Shown: positions 1 to 7,799 of the stretch, piece by piece | How the letters are laid out: the number at the start of each line of letters is the position of its first letter | How positions within the stretch are numbered: the first letter of the stretch is position 1 | IMG/VR virus record: IMGVR_UViG_3300036770_000251 | Location: 1 to 30,053 of that record | Direction: 5' to 3' (one strand) | DNA length: 30,053 nucleotides | DNA from: a virus | Program-made: the position numbers and the translations under genes | The notes under the pieces: generated by a model | What the model was told of the DNA's origin: nothing | The model's database searches: none | Seen by the model: the letters and a program-made list of their open reading frames with translations, nothing else

Positions 1-18
1 AATTTTAATTTTTTTTTA

Positions 19-47
19 TTGATAAATTAAAAATACAAACCTACAAT
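19..47 (+). promoter_or_regulatory. Candidate promoter at the AT-rich left edge
   Basis: TTGATA at 19-24 lies 17 bases before TACAAT at 42-47, a plausible sigma70-type pair in a very AT-rich stretch. A run of nine T (9-17) precedes it and could be the tail of a terminator whose stem lies left of the window. Transcription from this pair would begin near 54-55, at the second in-frame ATG (55) of the HNH gene, and no Shine-Dalgarno sequence precedes either ATG. AT-rich sequence makes chance matches common, so this is a weak call. Confidence 0.3.
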
Positions 48-552
48 GCAAAGCATGACCTTTACAGCCGATGATCTTAAAAAAGTGCTGCATTACGACC
101 CCAACACGGGAAAGTTCACCCGGCTAACAAAATGGGGCCGCAAAAACGTAGGCGACGAACCTGGCAGCCTTAGTAAGTTTGGATACTGGCAAATAGGCGT
201 GTTTAATCGAACACACCCGGCGCACCGATTAGCGTGGCTCTATTACTACGGCGAATGGCCTCCACACGACGTAGACCACATAAACCGCAATCGTATTGAC
301 AACCGAATTGCTAATTTGCGTTTAGCAACTAGGTCTGAGAATTTACATAACAGCCCTGTTAGATCGCGCAACAAATCTGGCGTTAAGGGCGTAAGTTTAC
401 GGCCACTAAAGAGAGGCAAACGACCCGCAAAAATGTGGGCCGCATCCATAATGGTAAATGGCGTTCGACGATATTTAGGGTGTTACGCTACGATAGATGA
501 AGCTGCCGAAGCCCGTCGTAAAGCGGAGAAAGAAGGTATGCTCACTGTATGA
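46..552 (+). CDS. HNH endonuclease with C-terminal AP2 DNA-binding domain
   Basis: This 168-residue protein looks like a free-standing phage HNH endonuclease. An HNH core spans about residues 58-103, with AHRLAW at 59-64, the DHIN motif at 77-80 and the metal-site pattern ending in NRIANLRL. An AP2-type DNA-binding domain follows from about 111 (SGVKGV) to 163. HNH plus AP2 is the usual architecture of phage homing-type nucleases. It sits directly before TerS and its stop overlaps the TerS start (ATGA at 549-552), so the two are probably co-translated. Some phages of the HK97 type use an HNH protein with terminase during packaging, so either a homing or a packaging role is possible. Base composition is more AT-rich than the downstream genes, which suggests recent acquisition. 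The start may be ATG 46 or ATG 55; neither has a clear ribosome site. Confidence 0.85.
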   Translation: MQSMTFTADDLKKVLHYDPNTGKFTRLTKWGRKNVGDEPGSLSKFGYWQIGVFNRTHPAHRLAWLYYYGEWPPHDVDHINRNRIDNRIANLRLATRSENLHNSPVRSRNKSGVKGVSLRPLKRGKRPAKMWAASIMVNGVRRYLGCYATIDEAAEARRKAEKEGMLTV

Positions 553-998
553 GCTTCCAGTCCTTACCCTTCGCGCCCCGCGAAATCAGGGCGACCGAAA
601 AAGTGTTGCAGGCGATCTACGACGCCGCGAAGATTGGCCTCAAGGGCGACTCGTTGGCGCTGGCCGCCGGGTTGCTGCCAACGGAGTACCGGCGCTTATG
701 CCAGTTAGACCCGATAGTCGAGATGGCCGAACAGAAGGGGCGCGCCGATGGCGAAGCTGAAGCGGCGACCCAGCTACACCTTGCGGCTAGATCCGGCGAC
801 ACCAAAGCCTCCCTCGCCATCCTCACGCATGTGCATGGCTGGGTGGCGAAGCAACAGGTGCAAGTCGACATCAAGCAGCAGATCAGCATTACGGCAGCAC
901 TGCAGGAGGCGGAATCGCGCGTTATTGCTGGCCGATTGGGTCAAGACGTACGCGCCCCACTAACGATCGAAGGCGAACATGCAACTGCCGATTTATAA
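549..998 (+). CDS. terS: Terminase small subunit (TerS-like)
   Basis: This 149-residue protein lies immediately before the large terminase and overlaps it by 20 bases. The N-terminal half (about 10-70) contains a helix-turn-helix-like stretch (GDSLALAAGLLPTEYRRL), as expected for the DNA-recognition part of TerS. The middle (about 72-100) is helical and rich in Ala, Gln and Leu, fitting the oligomerisation region. The length is close to P22 gp3 (162 residues). TerS recognises the packaging site on concatemeric DNA and stimulates TerL. The assignment rests mainly on position and fold-like pattern. The stop of the HNH gene overlaps its ATG, indicating translational coupling. Confidence 0.75.
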   Translation: MSFQSLPFAPREIRATEKVLQAIYDAAKIGLKGDSLALAAGLLPTEYRRLCQLDPIVEMAEQKGRADGEAEAATQLHLAARSGDTKASLAILTHVHGWVAKQQVQVDIKQQISITAALQEAESRVIAGRLGQDVRAPLTIEGEHATADL

Positions 999-2502
999 CG
1001 CCGAAGATGAACAGCTCTTAATGAGCAAGCTCTGGTCGCCCACGATTAAGGACGACCCCGAGGCGTTCGTGCTGTATGTCTTTCCGTGGGGACAGAAGGG
1101 CACACCGCTCGAATACTTCACCGGCCCGCGCAAATGGCAGCGCAAAGTGCTACGCAAATTTGCCGATTATATCCGCGCTAATAAGCAGCGCGAGGCGTTC
1201 GAGGTGCTGCGCTCGGCGATCGCGTCCGGGCGTGGTATCGGTAAGTCGGCACTCGTAAGCTGGCTCATCCTTTGGATGCTGACCACCCGCATCGGCAGCA
1301 CCACTATTGTGTCGGCCAACAGCGAGGCGCAGCTGCGCTCGGTGACGTGGGCGGAAATTACTAAGTGGCTGGCGCTGCTCATCAACAGCCATTGGTTCGA
1401 GGTGTCGGCGACTAGAGTCATGCCGGCCAAGTGGATCTCGGAGCTGGTCGAGCGCGATCTAAAGAAAGGCACGCGCTACTGGTCGGTCGAAGGCCGGCTG
1501 TGGTCGGAGGAGAATCCCGACGCGTACGCGGGCGTGCACAACCATGATGGCGTCATGGTCATCTTCGACGAGGCGAGCGGTATACCGGACCCGATTTGGG
1601 CGGTGACGGCGGGCTTCTTTACGGAGAACACACCGAACCGCTTTTGGTGCGCGTTCAGTAACCCGCGTCGCAACGAAGGGTACTTCTTCGAGTGCTTCAA
1701 CGCCAAACGGGCGTTTTGGCAGACGGAGAACATCGACGCGCGGGAGGTCGAGGACACCGACAAGGCCGTGTACCAGCAGATCATCGACGAGTACGGCGCC
1801 GACAGTCCCCAGGCACGGGTCGAGGTGTATGGTCAGTTTCCATTGGTGGGCGACGATCAGTTCATTGGGCCATCGCTCGTGGACGCGGCGGCGCACCGGC
1901 CAAGGTGGAAGGATGAGACGGCGCCGGTGGTGCTTGGGGTGGACCCGGCGCGCTCAGGCAGCGACAGCACCGTGATCGTGGCGCGGCAGGGGCGCGACAT
2001 CATCGCGATCAAGCGGTACAAGGGCGACGACACCATGACGACGGTCGGGCGCGTCATTGATGCGATCGAAGAGTTCAACCCGGTGTTTACCGTCATCGAC
2101 GAGGGCGGACTCGGGTACGGCATCTTGGACCGGCTCAAAGAGCAGCGCTATAAGGTGCGGGGCGTCAACTTTGGGTGGAAGGCGAAGAACCCGGTCATGT
2201 GGGGCAACAAGCGCGCGGAGCTTTGGGGCGCGATGCGCGACTGGCTGCGCGAGGGGTGCATACCGGACGATCGGCAGCTGAAGACGGACCTGTGCGGGCC
2301 GACGCAGAAGCCCAACTCGTCGGGGACGATCTTCTTAGAAGGTAAGAAAGAGATGAAGTCGCGAGGGCTTGCAAGCCCTGACGCGGCAGACGCGCTTGCG
2401 GTGACATTTGCATTTCCGCTCGGGCAGCGCGAATATAGAGAGAAGGCTCGACGTGTTGTCCAGTATCAGGGCAACGTCTCGGGTAGTTGGATGGGAGCGT
2501 AA
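979..2502 (+). CDS. terL: Terminase large subunit (TerL)
   Basis: The 507-residue packaging motor has both expected domains. The ATPase domain carries Walker A SGRGIGKSA at 83-91 and Walker B VMVIFDEAS at 192-200, with the coupling motif FSNP at 227-229. The C-terminal RNase H-like nuclease shows VLGVDPAR (D322), VIDEGG (D374) and SPDAADALA (D468 and D471), the acidic metal ligands of the family. The length matches P22 gp2 (499 residues). TerL cuts concatemers and drives DNA through the portal encoded about 760 bases downstream. The ATG at 979 overlaps TerS by 20 bases; in-frame ATG codons downstream would remove conserved N-terminal sequence. Confidence 0.96.
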   Translation: MQLPIYNAEDEQLLMSKLWSPTIKDDPEAFVLYVFPWGQKGTPLEYFTGPRKWQRKVLRKFADYIRANKQREAFEVLRSAIASGRGIGKSALVSWLILWMLTTRIGSTTIVSANSEAQLRSVTWAEITKWLALLINSHWFEVSATRVMPAKWISELVERDLKKGTRYWSVEGRLWSEENPDAYAGVHNHDGVMVIFDEASGIPDPIWAVTAGFFTENTPNRFWCAFSNPRRNEGYFFECFNAKRAFWQTENIDAREVEDTDKAVYQQIIDEYGADSPQARVEVYGQFPLVGDDQFIGPSLVDAAAHRPRWKDETAPVVLGVDPARSGSDSTVIVARQGRDIIAIKRYKGDDTMTTVGRVIDAIEEFNPVFTVIDEGGLGYGILDRLKEQRYKVRGVNFGWKAKNPVMWGNKRAELWGAMRDWLREGCIPDDRQLKTDLCGPTQKPNSSGTIFLEGKKEMKSRGLASPDAADALAVTFAFPLGQREYREKARRVVQYQGNVSGSWMGA

Positions 2503-2763
2503 ATGGCTCGCAAGTCTGTGTCGCTGTCGGTTGGGCGCGGGGAGAAGCTGTCTACCAAGGCAGGGGCAGGGCTTACTGCCAAAGGACGCGCGAAGTACAA
2601 CCGCGAGACGGGGAGCAAGCTCAAGGCCCCCGCGCCCAACCCCAAGACCAAGGCGGACGCCGGTCGTAAAAAGTCATTCTGTGCACGCATGCGTGGCGTG
2701 GTGCGTAACGCAAAAGGCCCCGCAGAACGGGCCAAAGCCTCACTCAAAAGATGGAAGTGCTAA
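2503..2763 (+). CDS. Small basic phage protein, DUF6321-like
   Basis: An 86-residue lysine/arginine-rich protein that starts immediately after the TerL stop (GGGAG upstream serves as ribosome site). The pattern SVGRGEKLSTKAGAGLTAKG at the N-terminus and the RKKSFCARM segment near residue 56 followed by a C-terminal RWKC are typical of a conserved tailed-phage family that I recall as DUF6321. The function is unknown. Two cysteines (in SFCARM and at the last residue) are retained as in relatives. Its place between terminase and portal and its charge suggest contact with packaged DNA, but that is inference. Confidence 0.8.
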   Translation: MARKSVSLSVGRGEKLSTKAGAGLTAKGRAKYNRETGSKLKAPAPNPKTKADAGRKKSFCARMRGVVRNAKGPAERAKASLKRWKC

Positions 2764-2765
2764 CT

Positions 2766-2924
2766 ATGGCAGCTAAACGGGGACTCTATGAAAACATTCA
2801 TCGAAAGCGTGCTCGCATCGCTGCAGGCAGCGGTGAGAAAATGCGTAAGCCTGGTGCGAAGGGAGCCCCCACCGCCAAAGCCTTCCGAGACTCCGCCAAA
2901 ACCGCCAAGAAAGGTAAAAAGTAA
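2766..2924 (+). CDS. 52-residue very basic phage protein
   Basis: Translating from ATG 2766 gives a 52-residue protein beginning MAAKRGLYENIHRKRARI and ending AKKGKK. It has 11 Lys and 6 Arg against 3 acidic residues. The LYENIHRKRARI, GSGEKMRKPG and GAPTAKAF blocks are familiar from tiny proteins beside terminase or portal genes in many tailed phages, so I treat it as real despite its size. It begins two bases after the previous stop and its TAA overlaps the next ATG by one base. The function is unknown; a DNA-binding or packaging role is a guess from charge and position. Confidence 0.8.
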   Translation: MAAKRGLYENIHRKRARIAAGSGEKMRKPGAKGAPTAKAFRDSAKTAKKGKK

Positions 2925-3118
2925 TGAACTACCGAAGACTGACCGGCGTGTCGCCGGGCGCAACCATCGGCGACATGATCGTGCAAAGCCGCGCAAGCGC
3001 GCCAAAAATGCGCGCGCCGCGCACGCCAAAACGCGAGATGAATGAAGACGCTATCCGTACGACGGTGGACTTTCGCCCATCGCCGGTGCGGCCCAAAGGG
3101 CGTGGAGGCATGCGCTAA
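2924..3118 (+). CDS. Hypothetical 64-residue phage protein
   Basis: A small protein packed between two other small genes, overlapping both neighbours by one base (TAATG on each side). It is rich in Arg and Pro, with a short hydrophobic IGDMIV segment near residues 15-20. No domain is recognised. AAAGG at 2910-2914, inside the lysine codons of the preceding gene, is positioned as its ribosome site. The tight packing in a conserved cluster supports it as real, but coding evidence from the sequence alone is modest. Confidence 0.6.
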   Translation: MNYRRLTGVSPGATIGDMIVQSRASAPKMRAPRTPKREMNEDAIRTTVDFRPSPVRPKGRGGMR

Positions 3119-3261
3119 TGCCGCTGGTTAAAAGCGCCAGCAAAGGCGCGTTCCGTAAGAACATCAAAGCCGAGATGAAGGCAGGCAAGCCGCAGAAGCA
3201 GGCGGTTGCCATTGCGTATGCGGTCAAGCGACGCGCGGCGGCTAAGAAAGGCAAGAAGTAA
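3118..3261 (+). CDS. 47-residue basic phage protein, DUF6496-like
   Basis: From ATG 3118 the frame encodes MPLVKSASKGAFRKNIKAEM and continues through KAGKPQKQAVAIAYAV to an AAAKKGKK end. The N-terminal MPLVK, the KNIKAEMKAGKPQKQAVAIA core and the small size match a conserved phage family that I recall as DUF6496. There are 12 Lys and 3 Arg against one Glu. The function is unknown. The KKGKK tail is the same as that of the 52-residue protein two genes upstream. It overlaps the preceding stop by one base and ends two bases before the portal gene. Confidence 0.8.
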   Translation: MPLVKSASKGAFRKNIKAEMKAGKPQKQAVAIAYAVKRRAAAKKGKK

Positions 3262-3263
3262 TC

Positions 3264-5411
3264 ATGGCTAAAGACCCGACAGGCATTAAGGGCGCGGCGC
3301 AAGTCGCCAACAGTCCGCAGTCGCGCAGTACGCGTGATGCGGCGGACATTTTGGCTACGATGCGCAAGCGTTTGGAACAATCCTTGTCGGCGTACAGTGA
3401 GTCGCGAGACAGCGAGCTCGACGATCTGCGCTTTATGGCAGGCTCCCCGGACAACCGTTGGCAGTGGCCGCAAGAGGTGTTAGCCACTCGCGGTGCGGTG
3501 CAAGGCCAAACGATCAACGCGCGGCCGTGTCTGACCATCAACAAGCTGCCGCAGCATGTGCGCCAGGTCACAAACGATCAGCGTCAGAACCGACCGTCAG
3601 GCAAAGTCATCCCGGTCGATGATCGAGCGGACGTTGAGGTCGCCGAAGTTTTCAACGGCATGGTGCGGCATATTGAGTACATGTCGGACGCGGACGTGGT
3701 GTATGACACGGCGTGTGACAACCAAGTGACGTACGGCGAAGGGTACTTCCGCATTTTGACGGAATACTGCGACGAAACGAGCTTCGATCAGGACTTGCGC
3801 TTAAAGCGCATCCGCAATTCGTTCAGCGTCTACATGGACCCGCACATTCAAGACCCGTGCGGCGCCGACGCCGAATACTGCTTCATTACGGAAGACATGC
3901 CTCAGAGTGAATTTGAGCGCAACTTCCCGAACGCTGAGCCCATTTCGTCGATTGCCATTCGAGGCGTCGGCGATGAGGCCATGTCGCAGTGGATCATGGA
4001 GGATACCGTTCGTATTGCGGAGTATTTCTACGCCGTATACGAAAAGGCCACGCTTCATTTGTACCCCAACAACCAGACTGCCTACGCCGGGTCACCCGAA
4101 GCGCGGCAGATGGAGATGATGGGCGTGCGTCCGCTGCGCACCCGTGAGGTCGAGATCCGCCGTATTAAGTGGATGAAGACCAACGGCTACGAAATTTTGG
4201 AAGAAAACGACTGGCCGGGTCGACATATCCCGGTTATTCGCGTGATCGGCAACGAATTTGAGGTCGACGGACGCCTGTACATCTCGGGGTTGGTGCGAAA
4301 CGCCAAAGATGCCCAGCGAATGTACAACTATTGGGTGTCGCAAGAGGCCGAAATGCTCGCTTTGGCGCCAAAAGCGCCGTTTATTGGCTACGCAGGCCAA
4401 TTTGAAGGCTACGAACACCAGTGGAAGACCGCCAATACGCAAAATTACCCGTATTTGGAGGTCAATCCTGACGTAACTGACGGTCAAGGCGCCGTTTTGC
4501 CGCTTCCGGCACGCGCACAGCCGCCTTTGGCGCAAACAGGGCTCATTCAGGCCAAAATGGGGGCCTCGGATGACATTAAATCGACCACTGGATACTACGA
4601 TTCGAGCCTGGGCGAGACATCTAACGAGCGCTCAGGCCGAGCCATCTTGGCGCGTGAACGGCAAGGCGACACAGGTTCATATCACTACATTGACAACTTA
4701 GCTCGCGCTATACGCTACGGGACGCGCCAACTCGTTGATTTGATCCCGAAGATCTACGACACCCAGCGCATTGCGCGCATCATTGGTATCGACGGTGAAA
4801 CCTCGACCGTGCGCATCGACCCGATGCAGCCGGAGCCCGTGCGCGAAGTACGCAATGAGATAGGCATCGTGATCGAGAAGATTTACAACCCGTCTGTGGG
4901 CAAATACGACGTGGCGGTCACGACTGGCCCGTCGTATCTGACCAAGCGCCAAGAGGCGATGGACGCAATGGGTCAAATTCTGCAGGCCAACCCGAACTTG
5001 TGGGCCGTCGCTGGCGACCTGTTCGTTAAGAACATGGACTGGCCGGGCGCTCAAGAGATTGCCCAGCGCTTGCAGAAGACGATCGAACCGCGACTGCTGG
5101 AGGATGAAGAGGATCCAGCCATTCAAGCGGCCAAGATGGAGAACGAGCAGCTGCGCGCTCAGATGGATGAAATGCGCGTTATGCTTGATAACGTCCAGAA
5201 GTCGATCGAAGCCCGCGAAGTGGACATTAAGGCGTATGATGCGGAAACCAAGCGTATTAGCGCGGTGCAGGCAGGCATGACGCCCGAGCAAATTCAGGAC
5301 ATTGTGCTGGGTACAATTAGCGGCATGATGACTTCGGGCGATCTGGTAGCGCCAACCGAACGCGGAGCGCCTGTACCTATGGATATGTCTATGGAGTTAC
5401 CACCGCAATGA
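3264..5411 (+). CDS. Portal protein, P22 type
   Basis: A 715-residue protein close in length to the P22 portal (725). It forms the dodecameric ring at one capsid vertex through which TerL pumps DNA and to which the tail binds. Typical segments include the N-terminal helical region with SELDDLRFMAGSP (about 49-61), NKLPQHVRQVTNDQRQNRP (about 93-111), and GYYDSSLGETSNERSGRAI near 446-464. The C-terminal part (about 620-680) is a charged coiled-coil stretch like the P22 portal barrel. It follows the small basic genes by two bases and overlaps the next gene through ATGA, in the expected place after the terminase. Confidence 0.93.
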   Translation: MAKDPTGIKGAAQVANSPQSRSTRDAADILATMRKRLEQSLSAYSESRDSELDDLRFMAGSPDNRWQWPQEVLATRGAVQGQTINARPCLTINKLPQHVRQVTNDQRQNRPSGKVIPVDDRADVEVAEVFNGMVRHIEYMSDADVVYDTACDNQVTYGEGYFRILTEYCDETSFDQDLRLKRIRNSFSVYMDPHIQDPCGADAEYCFITEDMPQSEFERNFPNAEPISSIAIRGVGDEAMSQWIMEDTVRIAEYFYAVYEKATLHLYPNNQTAYAGSPEARQMEMMGVRPLRTREVEIRRIKWMKTNGYEILEENDWPGRHIPVIRVIGNEFEVDGRLYISGLVRNAKDAQRMYNYWVSQEAEMLALAPKAPFIGYAGQFEGYEHQWKTANTQNYPYLEVNPDVTDGQGAVLPLPARAQPPLAQTGLIQAKMGASDDIKSTTGYYDSSLGETSNERSGRAILARERQGDTGSYHYIDNLARAIRYGTRQLVDLIPKIYDTQRIARIIGIDGETSTVRIDPMQPEPVREVRNEIGIVIEKIYNPSVGKYDVAVTTGPSYLTKRQEAMDAMGQILQANPNLWAVAGDLFVKNMDWPGAQEIAQRLQKTIEPRLLEDEEDPAIQAAKMENEQLRAQMDEMRVMLDNVQKSIEAREVDIKAYDAETKRISAVQAGMTPEQIQDIVLGTISGMMTSGDLVAPTERGAPVPMDMSMELPPQ

Positions 5412-5770
5412 CTTGTGAAGTTTTTATCGGGCGGCTGTTTTTGGCACGGGACGTGACCCACAGCACTCATTTGAACACCCGCAGCTTTGCCAAGCACAAG
5501 GCGCTGCAAAAGTTTTATGAAGGCGTGATTCCGCTGGCTGACAGCTTTGCGGAAGCCTACCAGGGCAAGTACGGCCTGATCGGGCCAATCGTTCTGGCAT
5601 CCGCCGAGAAGTCGACCAACGTGCTCGACTTTCTCGAGAAGGAACTTAAAGAGCTCGAACAAATGCGGTATAAGGTCGTCGGTAAGGACGACACAACCCT
5701 TCAGAACTTGATAGATGCGATTTTCGAGCTGTATTTATCCACTATTTATAAGTTGAAATTCTTGGCGTGA
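5408..5770 (+). CDS. Conserved phage protein, DUF5856-like
   Basis: A 120-residue, mainly helical protein. The blocks FIGRLFLARDVTHSTHLNT, KALQKFYEGVIPLADSFAEAYQG and the C-terminal LQNLIDAIFELYLSTIYKLKFL match a family in many tailed phages that I recall as DUF5856. The spacing of His and acidic residues (HSTH, FAEAYQG) resembles a ferritin-like or Dps-like helical bundle, though I cannot prove this. Its ATG overlaps the portal stop (ATGA at 5408-5411). It opens the accessory block between portal and scaffold. The function is unknown. Confidence 0.75.
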   Translation: MTCEVFIGRLFLARDVTHSTHLNTRSFAKHKALQKFYEGVIPLADSFAEAYQGKYGLIGPIVLASAEKSTNVLDFLEKELKELEQMRYKVVGKDDTTLQNLIDAIFELYLSTIYKLKFLA

Positions 5771-5780
5771 GGACTAGATA

Positions 5781-6077
5781 ATGGAATTGCTTAATCCGCT
5801 TGATGGTTATCCGGCCTACAGCGCCAGTTACAGTGGCACCGCAGGCTCAACGACTGCGTGGAATCCCGGCCCGGAAGGCGTCGTTGTATGGTGTACGACG
5901 GCTGCTTATATCCGCGTAGGCGAAGACGTTACGGCAACGACTTCCGACACGCCGATCCCGGCAAACACTCCTATCCCGTTTATCGTACCGAACGGCACGG
6001 GTGCTCCGTGGCGAGTGTCGGCGATTCAAGTTGGCTCAAGCGGCGTAGTGTACGCCAAGCCGATTAACCAAAACTAA
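5781..6077 (+). CDS. Hypothetical beta-rich structural protein (98 aa)
   Basis: A 98-residue protein rich in Ser, Thr, Gly and Pro with alternating hydrophobic residues (VVVWCTTAAYIRVG, IPFIVPNGTGAPWRVSAIQVGSSGVVYA), suggesting a small beta barrel such as a decoration or fibre-attachment protein. GAGGA ten bases upstream is its ribosome site, and it overlaps the next gene by one base. No family name can be given with confidence. Its place among fibre genes supports a virion role. Confidence 0.65.
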   Translation: MELLNPLDGYPAYSASYSGTAGSTTAWNPGPEGVVVWCTTAAYIRVGEDVTATTSDTPIPANTPIPFIVPNGTGAPWRVSAIQVGSSGVVYAKPINQN

Positions 6078-6310
6078 TGGCTCGATATTACGGAGTCCCG
6101 TTGCGTAATGCCGTCAGCCTTGGGCTGGGCGGTATCATTGCATTGGCGACGGCTGAGGCCACCCCGCTGCCTGGGCCGCCGTTCCAAGTTGCTAATAGCG
6201 CAGGAACGGTTTATTCGTGCGACACAATTGTCGCAGACAGCAGCGGGACAACCTATGTGGTCGTCGATTCGGTGAGAGATAGTGCCGGAACGACCTATTT
6301 CCCAGTTTGA
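6077..6310 (+). CDS. Hypothetical small phage protein (77 aa)
   Basis: A 77-residue protein whose ATG overlaps the preceding stop by one base. The first half has a mildly hydrophobic LRNAVSLGLGGIIALAT stretch. The second half contains two related beta-hairpin-like units, VANSAGTVYSCDTIVADSSG and VVDSVRDSAGTTYFPV. It is probably a small structural protein of the fibre block. No family is recognised, and the function is unknown. Confidence 0.6.
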   Translation: MARYYGVPLRNAVSLGLGGIIALATAEATPLPGPPFQVANSAGTVYSCDTIVADSSGTTYVVVDSVRDSAGTTYFPV

Positions 6311-6321
6311 GGTAACTGAAC

Positions 6322-7650
6322 ATGGCTAATTTGGAAGTTTTGGCACTTGATACGGCAACCCCGCAGATTCGCGCTCCGGGGGCAGGCGATGGCTATGCCG
6401 TCCCGCGTGATATGACGTTCAGCCCCGGAACCACGTTGTCGGTTCCGAACGCACAAGTTACGAACGTTAAAGCAAACGACGGTACGGCGGCGATTACGAT
6501 TGCTGATAGCACCGGCAACGTTGGTATTGGGACGGCTTCGCCAAGTTCAATTTTAGAGTTATCAGCAGATCAGCCCACCTATACGCTGACAAGCACAAAT
6601 CCATTAAGTACAGCAGGCGGAACCGAAAAAATAGCCGACATTGATTTTGTTGGACAAAATAATAATTTATACAGAACTACGGCAAGAATTAGAGCAAGAC
6701 AAAGCGGAACATGGAGTACCGCAACCGCAAATCTTGCGCCAACCGCATTAGAGTTTTACACGCAAGATTCAACGACATCAGATGCAATGACGTCTGCGCG
6801 CATGACTATTGATCCCTCCGGCAACGTCGGAATCGGCGGGACGGCGAGTGCGTTTGACAAAGTAACGGTTACCGGAACACTGCCGACTAACAGCGGCAAT
6901 TCAATCGTATTCGCGGCAAGAGGCACAACGCCCGCCGGATCAACAGCGGATTATGTCGGCTTTAACAACGTGTTTTCTACCGCTGCCGCTTCTTTCACAA
7001 TGTTACGGAGCAGCGGGTTTTTTGCATCCCAAGGAACGCTTGGCGCTGGCTCTGCGGTAACAAGTCAATTCGGATTCCGCGCAGATTCTTCTTTAACCGG
7101 AGCCGCCAACAACTACGGCTTCTACAGCAACATTGCTAGTGGCACGAACCGTTGGAACTTCTATGCAGCGGGGACGGCGGCGAATTATTTTGCTGGCACA
7201 GTCAGCATTGGCACGACTTCAACAAGTGACGCGGGCGTGGTCATCACTCCGTCAGTAACCCGCGACGGTGCTTGGGATGCGAAGTTAGCACTCCAATCTA
7301 CAGCGTCAGGTGATTATCCAACTCTATATTTTTCGGGTTGTAACGCTACGGATCGCTACGGCGCAATCGTTCAAACAACGTCAACGTCTGGCAACGCGTC
7401 TTTCAACATTACCTCGTCAATAGAGTTTTTGAATTCATCCGCTACGGCGGGCAATATTGTTTTCAAAACTAACAACACTGTTGGAACTGGAGCGGCGGTA
7501 GAAAGACTGCGTTTGAAGTCCACCGGACAGGTGCGCTTTCAACCACTTGCAGCCGACCCCGCTGGTGCAGAGGCTGGTGACGTTTACTACAACAGTGGCA
7601 CCAACAAACTAAAGGTTTACGACGGAAGCACTTGGGTGGATTTGAACTAA
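6322..7650 (+). CDS. Tail fibre-like protein with GNVGIGT repeats
   Basis: A 442-residue Ser/Thr/Ala/Gly-rich protein with the hallmark of trimeric phage fibres. GNVGIGTASPSSILEL (about 69-84) and a second GNVGIGGTAS (about 168) mark repeats found in many fibre and adhesin shafts. The C-terminus (ADPAGAEAGDVYYNSGTNKL, then YDGSTWVDLN) is a common fibre ending. No intramolecular chaperone domain is visible. GAGGT at 6309-6313 is the ribosome site. A central patch (about 6540-6720) is clearly more AT-rich and uses AGA for four arginines within 27 bases, unlike its neighbours, suggesting an exchanged host-range segment. It probably binds a receptor. Confidence 0.75.
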   Translation: MANLEVLALDTATPQIRAPGAGDGYAVPRDMTFSPGTTLSVPNAQVTNVKANDGTAAITIADSTGNVGIGTASPSSILELSADQPTYTLTSTNPLSTAGGTEKIADIDFVGQNNNLYRTTARIRARQSGTWSTATANLAPTALEFYTQDSTTSDAMTSARMTIDPSGNVGIGGTASAFDKVTVTGTLPTNSGNSIVFAARGTTPAGSTADYVGFNNVFSTAAASFTMLRSSGFFASQGTLGAGSAVTSQFGFRADSSLTGAANNYGFYSNIASGTNRWNFYAAGTAANYFAGTVSIGTTSTSDAGVVITPSVTRDGAWDAKLALQSTASGDYPTLYFSGCNATDRYGAIVQTTSTSGNASFNITSSIEFLNSSATAGNIVFKTNNTVGTGAAVERLRLKSTGQVRFQPLAADPAGAEAGDVYYNSGTNKLKVYDGSTWVDLN

Positions 7651-7799
7651 TGGAAATCAACCTTAAATTGACGGTGGAAGAAGTCAACGCGATCCTACAA
7701 ACGCTCGGGCAACTCCCGACAATCAGCGGCGCGTGGCCTTTAGTGGTAAAGATCAAAGAGCAGGCGGAAGCGCAGGCAAAGGAGCAGAGCAATGGTTAG
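7650..7799 (+). CDS. 49-residue conserved phage protein
   Basis: Reading from ATG 7650, which overlaps the fibre stop by one base, gives a 49-residue protein starting MEINLKLTVEEVNAILQTLG and continuing with a LPTISGAWPLVVKIKEQAE segment and an AQAKEQSNG end. The helix-loop-helix pattern (VEEVNAILQTLGQLP, then WPLVVKIKEQAEAQ) is familiar from small proteins beside tail-fibre genes in other phages. It overlaps the next gene by eight bases in another frame. The function is unknown; a fibre-assembly or chaperone-like role is speculation. Confidence 0.7.
   Translation: MEINLKLTVEEVNAILQTLGQLPTISGAWPLVVKIKEQAEAQAKEQSNG

Noticed and set aside
2788-3045. Plus-strand frame of 85 codons across the basic mini-gene cluster
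   Set aside because: It is in a third frame over the 52- and 64-residue genes, and the conserved motifs are found in those frames instead.
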